Under the pieces are notes generated by a model that saw only the letters and a program-made list of their open reading frames with translations, made no database searches and was not told where the DNA came from. A stretch of 44,598 nt of DNA from Deltaproteobacteria bacterium 13_1_40CM_4_68_19 (lineage in GTDB: Bacteria > Myxococcota > Myxococcia > Myxococcales > 40CM-4-68-19). The position numbers were made by a program, and so were the translations under genes. Of this stretch, positions 23,493-30,635 are shown piece by piece. The stretch lies in NCBI GenBank assembly GCA_001918155.1, contig MNFJ01000124.1, positions 1-44,598 of the forward strand, read 5' to 3'. Each line of letters begins with the position of its first letter. Within the stretch, counting starts at the first letter, position 1.

Positions 23493-24158
23493 CTACGCCA
23501 GGTCGATGCGCTGGATTGCGTGGTACGGCACGATCGTGAGCCGATCGCTGTCCAGCTTCAGCACGACCGAATATCCCGCTGCGTGGTGGTCCATCTGGAG
23601 GATGCGGCCGGCCACCGACTGCCCGCCGGAAAGGTGCAGCATCACCGGGCGCAGCTCGTCGGCAAGGGCCTTCAGGTTCAGCGTGTGCGCCCCCGTGGCC
23701 TCGATGCTGAATGCCACCGCCTCACGGTACAGCTCGTTCGTGGTGCGCAGGCGGGAGGCGACAATGCCTGCCATGTTGCGGAAGAACGCCGCCGCGATGT
23801 CCGGGTGCTCGCGCTGCACCTTGGCGAAGCTCTGCCGCGAAAGCACCAGGAATTCGCTGGCCTCGGTGGTACGCGCGGTGGCGCTGCGGCGCGCGCCGTC
23901 GATGAAGCTCATCTCGCCGATCACGTCGCCGGGCCCGAACGAGGCCAGCGACCGGTCGACGTCGCCGCGGATGTTCTTGAAGATGTCCACCCGGCCGCTC
24001 TGGACGATGAACAGCGAGTCGCCCGCGTCGTTCTCCCGGAACAGCTCCTCGCCGCCGACGAGATTGCGCTCCTCGCAGGCGTCGAGGACCACGTCGGCAT
24101 CCTCGGACGTGAGCTCGGCGAACAGGCGCCAGCGGTTCAGCTTGCCTTCGTCGGCCAC
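23493..24158 (-). CDS. Cyclic nucleotide-binding protein with Hfq/Sm-like C-terminal domain
   Basis: Protein of 221 residues. The GTG at 24158 is taken as start because the only upstream in-frame option is a TTG. Residues about 8-125 are a CAP-type cNMP-binding domain with the phosphate-binding cassette GDVIGEMSFIDGARRSATA (78-96). There is no winged-helix DNA-binding domain. Instead, after a helical segment, residues about 168-220 read like a small Sm fold: RPVMLHLSGGQSVAGRILQM followed by VVLKL and YHAIQRIDL, comparable to the PVSIYL...L.G.I and YKHAIS motifs of Hfq. Ligand-controlled RNA or protein binding is a hypothesis. It follows the ketopantoate reductase-family gene by 37 nt. Confidence 0.8.
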   Translation of the reverse strand: MADEGKLNRWRLFAELTSEDADVVLDACEERNLVGGEELFRENDAGDSLFIVQSGRVDIFKNIRGDVDRSLASFGPGDVIGEMSFIDGARRSATARTTEASEFLVLSRQSFAKVQREHPDIAAAFFRNMAGIVASRLRTTNELYREAVAFSIEATGAHTLNLKALADELRPVMLHLSGGQSVAGRILQMDHHAAGYSVVLKLDSDRLTIVPYHAIQRIDLA

Positions 24159-24195
24159 GCCTCGTGCATCGCATGGACCCCGAGAGGACCGCAAG

Positions 24196-25098
24196 TTATC
24201 CGGCGTGGAGCACGAGACCTGCGTAGATGGCGCGATGTGTGGGCACGGACAACCCGTGCTTCTGGGCGCGGCGGACGACGGCGCCGCTCAGCCAGGGCAG
24301 CTCGAGGCGGCGGCCGCGCATCACGTCCTGCGCCATCGAAGCGTACATCGCCGCGGGGAGTGTATCGACCGCCTCCAGAGCCTTCTCAGCGAACCCCTCG
24401 TCGAGCCGCGCGCCTTCGGCGCGGGCGACCGAGGCCGCTTCCCGCAGTGCGTCGAGCAGCATCTCCCGCGTCGCGGGATGGCCACGGACCTCGCCGATTG
24501 GCTTGCGCGTCAGCGCCGTCATGCCGCTGAAGGCGGTGAGGAAGGCGAACTTCTCCCAGGTGACACGGCGGATGTCTTCGCTGAGGACGGTCTCTACGCC
24601 CGCGGATCGGAAGGCATCGACTGCCGCTTGTAGCCGCGGCGTTCGCGAGCCGTCGAGCTCGCCCAGGGTGACGCGCTGCAGCCTGCCGGTGTGGGCGACG
24701 GTGCCGGGCTCTGCGATGACGGCGCCGATGTGGGTGACCCCGCCCAGCACGCGTTCGCGCCCGATCGCGCCGGCGAGGACCTCGTCCTTGTCGACGCCGT
24801 TCTGCAAGGATACGGCCGCCGCGCCGGGGACGCGCGCCACCGCCCGCGCCGCATCTTCCGTGTCCCACAGCTTCACCGCCACCACCACCAGATCCGCGGG
24901 GCCCGCCTGCGCCGGGTCGTCCACCACCCTCACGCGAAGCTCCGCATCTCCCAGTTCGCTGCGGATCCGCAGCCCGCTCTTGCGCATGGCCTCGGCGTGC
25001 GCGCCGCGCGCGACGAACGCCACCTGGTGCCCGGCCTGCTGCAGGCGCGCCCCGTAGTATCCGCCGACGCCACCGCTCCCCATCATCACGATCTTCAT
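24196..25098 (-). CDS. Ketopantoate reductase-family oxidoreductase
   Basis: Protein of 300 residues. The N-terminal NADP-binding motif MGSGGVGGYYGARLQQAGH, the KLWDT lysine region, LQNGVDKDEVL and WEKFAFLTAFSGMTALTRKP place it in the ApbA/PanE family (2-dehydropantoate 2-reductase, EC 1.1.1.169). The real substrate may differ, because the family includes many paralogues in which the usual Asn residues of the active-site helix are replaced, as here. If authentic, it makes pantoate for coenzyme A synthesis. It is divergent from the YfhO-like gene over a 45-bp gap filled by an inverted repeat. Confidence 0.85.
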   Translation of the reverse strand: MKIVMMGSGGVGGYYGARLQQAGHQVAFVARGAHAEAMRKSGLRIRSELGDAELRVRVVDDPAQAGPADLVVVAVKLWDTEDAARAVARVPGAAAVSLQNGVDKDEVLAGAIGRERVLGGVTHIGAVIAEPGTVAHTGRLQRVTLGELDGSRTPRLQAAVDAFRSAGVETVLSEDIRRVTWEKFAFLTAFSGMTALTRKPIGEVRGHPATREMLLDALREAASVARAEGARLDEGFAEKALEAVDTLPAAMYASMAQDVMRGRRLELPWLSGAVVRRAQKHGLSVPTHRAIYAGLVLHAG

Positions 25099-25102
25099 GG
25101 GC

Positions 25103-25140
25103 GATTGCTTGGATAACGCCCGTCTCCGTGGCAAGCAATC
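25103..25140. promoter_or_regulatory. 9-bp inverted repeat filling a divergent intergenic gap
   Basis: GATTGCTTG (25103-25111) and CAAGCAATC (25132-25140) are perfect arms 20 bases apart. They lie between the start codons at 25098 (minus) and 25144 (plus), 4 and 3 bases from each. It may be a shared operator, or a leader hairpin occluding one or both start codons. Confidence 0.5.
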
Positions 25141-25143
25141 ACG

Positions 25144-27393
25144 GTGCGACCCAGGCTGCTGGCCGGCGCCGTGGTGGCAGCGCTCTGCGCGCCCGTGCTC
25201 GATCCCGACGTCCAGCTCTTCTGGCGCGATACGCAGCGGTTCTTCTATCCGTTCAAGCTCGCCATCGCGGAGCGGTTGCGGCGGGGCGAGCTGCCGCTCT
25301 GGGATCCGTGGACGGAGTCGGGAGCCTCGGTCCTGGGCCAGCTCACCCCGGGGCTGTGGCACCCCGCGACGCTGCTCTATCTCGCGCTGCCGTTCCCGCT
25401 CGCCTTCAAGCTGAACCACCTCATCGCGCTGCCGCTGGCGGCGATGGGCGCTTTCCTGCTCGCGCGCCGGCTCGGAGCGCGACCGTGGGCGGCGTCGATC
25501 GCCGCCACCACCTGGTCGGGCTCCGGGTTCTTGTGCGCGATGGCGGCCAGCAACCTCCCGTTCGCGCTTGGCCACGCGACCCTTCCGCTCGCAGTCTGGG
25601 CGGTCCTTCGCTTCGTCGATGCGCCTTCCGCGCCGCGCCTGCTCGTCGCCGGCGCAGTGCTGGGGAGCTGCGGGCTCGCCGGCGAGCCGCAGAGCATGCT
25701 GCTCGCTGGGATCGTCGCCGGCGGCTGGGCGATGCTCGGTGCGGGGGCGCGTGCAGCGCCGCGGACTCTTGCGCGGCTGGCGCTGTGCGGCGCCTGCGGC
25801 GTCCTGCTGTCCGCACCCGCGACGCTCCCCGCCGCGGAACGCCTGCGTCTCGGCGATTCCCGCCGGCTGGAGCGCGCGGTGGGCGTCTTCGCGCTCGACG
25901 CCCGGCGTTTCCCCGGTCTCGCCTTGCCCTGGGCGTTCGATGATGCGCCCGAGCTCACCGGGCCGGGGGCCTCCGACACGCCGTACTCGGAGTACTTCTC
26001 CGGCGAGCCGCACGTCGCGTTCGCGGGTTCCATCGCCCTCGGCGTGCCGGTGCTGGTCCTGGCTGCGTTCGGCGGCCCCGGCCTTCTCGCGGGTGCGGCG
26101 CTGTTCCTGCTCGCTGCGCTGGGACCCGCGACTCCGATCGAATGGCTGGCGTCGCATCTCATCCCGGGTTTTGCGCTGTTCCGGTATCCCGAGAAGCTGG
26201 TCGGTCCCGCGACGCTGCTGATCGCTCTCGCGGCCGCCGCCGGAGCGCAGCGCGTGCTCGCCGGCGATCCTCGCGCGGCCCGGCGAGTGCTCGTGAGCTC
26301 CGGAGCGATCGCGGCCGTCCTGTTCGCGCTCCGGCTCGCGATCGCCTTCGGGCACGACCAGATGGCGGACTGGCTGGTGCAGCACGGGCGCGTGCACGCG
26401 GCCGCGACGGCGCCGCTCTTCGTTTCCGCGCTCTCCCGCGCGCTGCTGGTCGAGGCGCTGCTCGCGGCCGGGCTCGCGGCTGCCGCCGCCCTGCGGGAGA
26501 GGCGCGAGGCCGTCGCCGCGATGGTTTGCGCCGTCTCCGCCCTGGCCTGCGGGAGTGGACAGCTCGTCACCGCCCCTCGCGAGCTGCTCGAGTCGCGCCC
26601 GCCGCTCGCGGACTTGCTCGCCTCGCGGGCGGGCCCGAGCCCGTCCACCTGGCGCATCGAATCGGATACCGATCAGTCGCTGGTCCTGCCCGGGCTGGAC
26701 GCGCGGCTCCGCCGCGCCGCATGGAGCGCGCAGGTGCTCGCGCCTCGGATCAATGCGGTTCAGCGCATCGAATCCGCCTCGGGGTACGGGTCGCTCAACG
26801 ACGAAGCGTACGGGCTCGCGCAATCCGCGGCGCCGGCCGTGTTTCGCGCAGTCCTCGGCGTCCGATTCCGCGTCCGCATGCCGTGGGAGCCAGCGCCCGG
26901 ACCGGGATGGACGGAGGGTCCCTACGGGACCTGGATTCTCGAGCAAAAGACGCTCCCGCGCGCATTTCTCGTCTCGCGCGTGGTGCGCGCGGGGGCGCCG
27001 CTGCCGCTGCTGCGGGATCCCGGATTCGATCCGGTGCGCGCGGCCGTGACCGCCGGGCTCGGGTTCGACGAGGCCGGCCCTGCCGGTGAAGCGCAGCTCC
27101 AGCGCGATTCGCCCGAGCGGATGCGGATCGCGCTGCAGGCGCCCGGGCGGCGGCTGCTGGTCGTTTCGGAGCACTTCGATCCGGGCTGGCGCGCGCGCGT
27201 CGACGGGGCGCCCGCGCCGGTGCTGCGCGTCGATCTCTGCGCGCTCGGTGTGGAGGTGCAGGGGGGCGCCCGGGAGGTGGAGCTCCGGTTCCTGCCTCGC
27301 GGCCTGCTGGCGGGCGCGATCGCGTGCGCAGTGACGCTGGCGCTGCTCGGGGCGCTCAGCGTCCGTCGATATAGGTCTGCAGCTGCTCGATGA
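25144..27393 (+). CDS. YfhO-like polytopic membrane protein
   Basis: Protein of 749 residues from a GTG at 25144. It has about a dozen hydrophobic helices, a loop FWRDTQRFFYPFKLAIAERL with LPLWDPWTESGASVLG near the N-terminus, FRYPEKL in the middle, and a C-terminal soluble beta domain (about 620-715) before a final helix. The acidic first loop and overall layout fit the YfhO/GT-C family, which is linked to lipid-linked glycosyl transfer in other bacteria. The donor and acceptor are unknown here. The last 38 bases run antisense through the end of the CBS-domain gene. Confidence 0.7.
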   Translation: MRPRLLAGAVVAALCAPVLDPDVQLFWRDTQRFFYPFKLAIAERLRRGELPLWDPWTESGASVLGQLTPGLWHPATLLYLALPFPLAFKLNHLIALPLAAMGAFLLARRLGARPWAASIAATTWSGSGFLCAMAASNLPFALGHATLPLAVWAVLRFVDAPSAPRLLVAGAVLGSCGLAGEPQSMLLAGIVAGGWAMLGAGARAAPRTLARLALCGACGVLLSAPATLPAAERLRLGDSRRLERAVGVFALDARRFPGLALPWAFDDAPELTGPGASDTPYSEYFSGEPHVAFAGSIALGVPVLVLAAFGGPGLLAGAALFLLAALGPATPIEWLASHLIPGFALFRYPEKLVGPATLLIALAAAAGAQRVLAGDPRAARRVLVSSGAIAAVLFALRLAIAFGHDQMADWLVQHGRVHAAATAPLFVSALSRALLVEALLAAGLAAAAALRERREAVAAMVCAVSALACGSGQLVTAPRELLESRPPLADLLASRAGPSPSTWRIESDTDQSLVLPGLDARLRRAAWSAQVLAPRINAVQRIESASGYGSLNDEAYGLAQSAAPAVFRAVLGVRFRVRMPWEPAPGPGWTEGPYGTWILEQKTLPRAFLVSRVVRAGAPLPLLRDPGFDPVRAAVTAGLGFDEAGPAGEAQLQRDSPERMRIALQAPGRRLLVVSEHFDPGWRARVDGAPAPVLRVDLCALGVEVQGGAREVELRFLPRGLLAGAIACAVTLALLGALSVRRYRSAAAR

Positions 27394-27775
27394 GGAACTG
27401 CTTGTCGTCCAGCATCACCTGGATCACGTCGCGCATGGAGATGATGCCGACCACCCGCCCCGTCTCCTCGACCAGGAGGTGCCGGGTGTAGTTCGTCCGC
27501 ATCAGCTCGGCCGCCTCCGCTTCGCTGGTGGTTGGAGGAACGCGAGGAAGATCCGTGCGCATCGCTTCGCCGATGGGCATGGCGCCGTTGTCCCCGGCGG
27601 CGAGCACACGCGCGACCAGGTCGCGCTCGGTGATGATCCCGACCACGCGGCCTGCCTCGCGGACGGCAACCGAGCCGATCTTCTTGTCCCGCATCACCTT
27701 CGCCGCCTCGCGACAGGGCGTCAGCGCGTCGAGCGCCACGAGCACGTTGGTGACGTGCCTTTCGATGGTGGCCAT
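27356..27775 (-). CDS. Tandem CBS-domain protein
   Basis: Protein of 139 residues made of one CBS pair: the first domain around AAKVMRDKKIGSVAVREAGRV and ITERDLVARVL, the second around AAELMRTNYTRHLLV and ISMRDVIQVML. CBS pairs bind adenosine nucleotides such as AMP or ATP, and small stand-alone ones often regulate other proteins. No attached enzyme or channel is present. The ATG at 27775 lies 7 nt from a TACTAT element on the minus strand and has no Shine-Dalgarno, suggesting a leaderless transcript. Its 3' end overlaps the YfhO-like gene by 38 bp on the opposite strand. Confidence 0.92.
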   Translation of the reverse strand: MATIERHVTNVLVALDALTPCREAAKVMRDKKIGSVAVREAGRVVGIITERDLVARVLAAGDNGAMPIGEAMRTDLPRVPPTTSEAEAAELMRTNYTRHLLVEETGRVVGIISMRDVIQVMLDDKQFLIEQLQTYIDGR

Positions 27776-27797
27776 GTGACAATAGTACCTAAACTCC

Positions 27798-29624
27798 GTG
27801 GATCTCGAACAGCACCTCGACCGGCTCGGTGCGCTGCTGGACAGGGAGCGCGCCGCGGAGACGGAGCGCTTCGCGCAAGTCCCCTTCACGGAGCGGGTGC
27901 GGCGCGGGCTCGCGCTCCCGGATGTCGAAGCGATCGAGGAGTCCGGCCTCGCGGGTCGCTCCCTGGTGACGTACGCCCGCCCGGGCGGCAGCGAGCTGGC
28001 CGGGCAACAGCTTGGCGTCGGAGCCATCGTGCGCGTGATGCCGAAGCGCGAGGCGGCGGATGACGCCCCGACCGGCATCGTGGCCAGGCGCCAGCGCGCG
28101 CGCATCGGAATCGCTTTCGACGAGTCCCCGCCAGACTGGGCGACGGAGGGCCGCGTGGCGATCGAGCTGCTGCCGTCTTCGGCGACGTACGACCGGCTCG
28201 CAGGCGCCGTGCGGCGGATGCGCGACGCGCGACGCTGGCATCCTGTGGTTCGCGGTGAACCGCAGCGGTTCGAGGCGCGTCCCCGCGAGGCGCCCGGAAT
28301 CCAGCACCGGCTCAACGAGGAGCAACAGGCGGCGCTGGAGCAGGCCGAGCGCGCCAACGACCTGATGCTCGTGCACGGGCCGCCCGGGACCGGAAAGACC
28401 ACCGTTCTGGTGGAGCTGATCCGGCGAGCTGCCGCCAGGGGCGAGAAGGTCCTCGCCGCCGCCCCGTCGAATCTGGCGGTGGACAATCTCGTCGAGCGGC
28501 TGGTGGCGGCGGGCATCGACGCCGTCCGCGTCGGACATCCCGCCCGCGTCCTTCCCGGCGTGCTCGAGCACACTCTCGATCAGAAGACGCAGGCCCATCC
28601 GCAGGCGCAGATCGCGGCGGAGCTGGTGGACGAGGCGCTGCGGCTTCGGGCGGACACCCGCAAGCGCAAGCAGCGGCGCGGTCCGGGCCGATTCTCCGAG
28701 GCCCGCGCCCGGGAGCGGGAAGCGCGGCAGCTCCTCGCCGAGGCGAGGGAGCTGGAAGATCGCGCGGAGCTCTCGGTGCTGGAGAAGGCGCAGGTCGTGC
28801 TCGCGACGCTCACCGGAGTCGAGTCGCGTGCGCTGGAAGGGCGGCGGTTCGCGATCGCCGTGGTCGACGAGGCCACCCAGGCCGTCGAGCCCGCGGCTTA
28901 CCTCGCACTGCTGCGCGCGGATCGTGCGGTGCTGGCGGGAGATCATCTCCAGCTTCCGCCCACCGTGCTGGCGCCGGACGCGCAGGAGCTCTCGCTGTCC
29001 CTCTTCGAGCGGCTGGCGATGGCGCAGCCGAGCGCGATGGTGACGCTTCTCGAGCAACACCGCATGAACGAGCAGATCATGCGCTATCCCTCCGACGCGC
29101 TCTACGGCGGCAGGCTTCGCGCGCACCCGGCGGTCGCGCATCACGCGATCGACGGCTCCCCGCTGGAGCTGATCGACACCGCCGGCCGCGGGTTCGAGGA
29201 CGAGACGCCGCAGGAGAGCGACTCGAAGATGAACCAGGGCGAGGCGGAGCTGGTGGCGGCGGAGGTCCGCAAGCTGCTGACGAGGCTCCCGCCTCGGGAC
29301 ATCGCCGTGATCTCTCCATACGACGCGCAGGTGCAGAAGCTCCGGCAGCTGCTGCACGAGGTGGAGGAGCTGGAGATCGACACGGTGGACGGCTTCCAGG
29401 GCCGGGAGAAGGAGGCAGTGGTCGTCTCGCTGGTGCGCTCGAACCCGGCCGGCGAGCTGGGGTTCGTCGCCGACATCCGCCGGATCAACGTCGCCCTGAC
29501 GCGCGCGCGCAAGAAGCTGATCGTGGTGGGCGACAGCGCCACCATCGCCCGTCATCCGTTCCACGAAGGGCTGGTGAAGTACGCCGAGCGCGCCGGCGCC
29601 TGGCGGTCAGCGTGGGACCGATGA
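27798..29624 (+). CDS. SF1B helicase of the UPF1/IGHMBP2 type
   Basis: Protein of 608 residues from a GTG at 27798. All major helicase motifs are visible: Walker A HGPPGTGKTT (K200), Walker B VVDEATQA, GDHLQLPPTV, LLEQHRMNEQIM, TVDGFQGREKEAVVVS and INVALTRARKKL. The N-terminal 150 residues form a beta-barrel-like domain as in IGHMBP2 (SMUBP2), and an Arg/Glu-rich segment of about 70 residues interrupts the first RecA domain. Expected activity is ATP-driven 5'-3' unwinding of RNA or DNA; its cellular role in bacteria is not defined. The last 18 bases overlap the convergent M28 peptidase gene. Confidence 0.92.
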   Translation: MDLEQHLDRLGALLDRERAAETERFAQVPFTERVRRGLALPDVEAIEESGLAGRSLVTYARPGGSELAGQQLGVGAIVRVMPKREAADDAPTGIVARRQRARIGIAFDESPPDWATEGRVAIELLPSSATYDRLAGAVRRMRDARRWHPVVRGEPQRFEARPREAPGIQHRLNEEQQAALEQAERANDLMLVHGPPGTGKTTVLVELIRRAAARGEKVLAAAPSNLAVDNLVERLVAAGIDAVRVGHPARVLPGVLEHTLDQKTQAHPQAQIAAELVDEALRLRADTRKRKQRRGPGRFSEARAREREARQLLAEARELEDRAELSVLEKAQVVLATLTGVESRALEGRRFAIAVVDEATQAVEPAAYLALLRADRAVLAGDHLQLPPTVLAPDAQELSLSLFERLAMAQPSAMVTLLEQHRMNEQIMRYPSDALYGGRLRAHPAVAHHAIDGSPLELIDTAGRGFEDETPQESDSKMNQGEAELVAAEVRKLLTRLPPRDIAVISPYDAQVQKLRQLLHEVEELEIDTVDGFQGREKEAVVVSLVRSNPAGELGFVADIRRINVALTRARKKLIVVGDSATIARHPFHEGLVKYAERAGAWRSAWDR

Positions 29625-30539
29625 CGCCCAGGCTGCCATCCCGTCCACGATCCGCGCCATCCGCCCGTAGTCGAGCGTGTCGGGCGTGTCGCGCGCCGTG
29701 TGATAGCGCGGGTTCCGATACCAGGCCGTATCGGTGACCATGGCTGCGCGCGCGCCGTTGCGCCAGAAGCTCGAGTGATCGGAGTCGGCGATCCCGGGGA
29801 TCAGTTCGGGCGCATCGATCGACCGCGCGGCGGCGCCGTTCGCGAGCAGCGCGGACTTGACCGCGCGCACCAGCGGAACATCCTGGAGCCTTCCCACCAC
29901 GACGATGTAGTCGCCCCGCGACGGATAGAGCAGGCGCAGCGCCGCGAACGGGAACTGCTGCGTCTGGTCGAAGCAGCCGAGCATCTCCAGCGAGACCATG
30001 GCGCGGACGCCGCGGACGGATTCCGCGTGGGCGGCGCTGCCGAGCAGGCCGTACTCCTCGTTCGAGTAGAAGGCCAGGTCCACCCCGATGGCCAGCTGCG
30101 CGCCGCGCAGGATCCGCGCCAGCTCGAGCAGCGCCGCCGTGCCGCTCGCGTTGTCGTCCGCGCCGGGGTACGGACCGCGGACGTCGTAGTGCGCCCCGAT
30201 GACGATGCGGTCCTGGGTCTGCGGCCCGAGATGCACGACGAGGTTGCGGAAGCTCTCGCCGTTCGCCACATAGCGCTGCTCCTCGAGGCGCCGCTCGCCA
30301 TGGAATGGCGCGCCCCCGACGATCTGTCCGCGGATCCAATCCGCGGCGCGCGACTGCCCGGCTGCGTCGTTTCGCGGCCCGAGCGCGACCAGCGCATGTA
30401 CCAGGCCGCTCAGCCGCCCAGGGTCGGCGCGCGGGCCTCGCCAGGCGGGCCCCCGGCGGAAGACCGGTTGCACGACCGCTGCGACCAGGGCGGCCAGGGC
30501 GAATGCGACCAGCAGGGCGAGCGCGACCGCGATCTTCAC
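29607..30539 (-). CDS. M28-family zinc metallopeptidase
   Basis: Protein of 310 residues from a GTG at 30539. An N-terminal hydrophobic helix (residues 3-25) acts as signal or membrane anchor, so the catalytic domain is probably periplasmic. Zinc-ligand and catalytic motifs are present: IGAHYDVRGPYPGADDNASG (HxD and the bridging Asp), YSNEEYGLLGS (catalytic Glu pair), SLEMLGCF and a late His in NPRYHTARDTPD. M28 enzymes are mostly aminopeptidases. Substrate is unknown. The gene converges on the helicase gene (18-bp overlap) and is divergent from the molybdenum hydroxylase gene, with 96 bases between the start codons. Confidence 0.92.
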   Translation of the reverse strand: MKIAVALALLVAFALAALVAAVVQPVFRRGPAWRGPRADPGRLSGLVHALVALGPRNDAAGQSRAADWIRGQIVGGAPFHGERRLEEQRYVANGESFRNLVVHLGPQTQDRIVIGAHYDVRGPYPGADDNASGTAALLELARILRGAQLAIGVDLAFYSNEEYGLLGSAAHAESVRGVRAMVSLEMLGCFDQTQQFPFAALRLLYPSRGDYIVVVGRLQDVPLVRAVKSALLANGAAARSIDAPELIPGIADSDHSSFWRNGARAAMVTDTAWYRNPRYHTARDTPDTLDYGRMARIVDGMAAWASSVPR

Positions 30540-30635
30540 CGTGCCATCGCCAGCGCCTGGAAGATCGCCGCGGGCACGCCTTTCCCTTCCGCGCGCGGCG
30601 GGTGTATGCGATCCCGGCTTCGCGGAGGCGCGCGC

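Noticed and set aside
24196-27174. A 992-codon minus-strand frame
   Set aside because: Only its last 300 codons (24196-25098) match ketopantoate reductase. The upstream part is low-complexity antisense of the YfhO-like gene.
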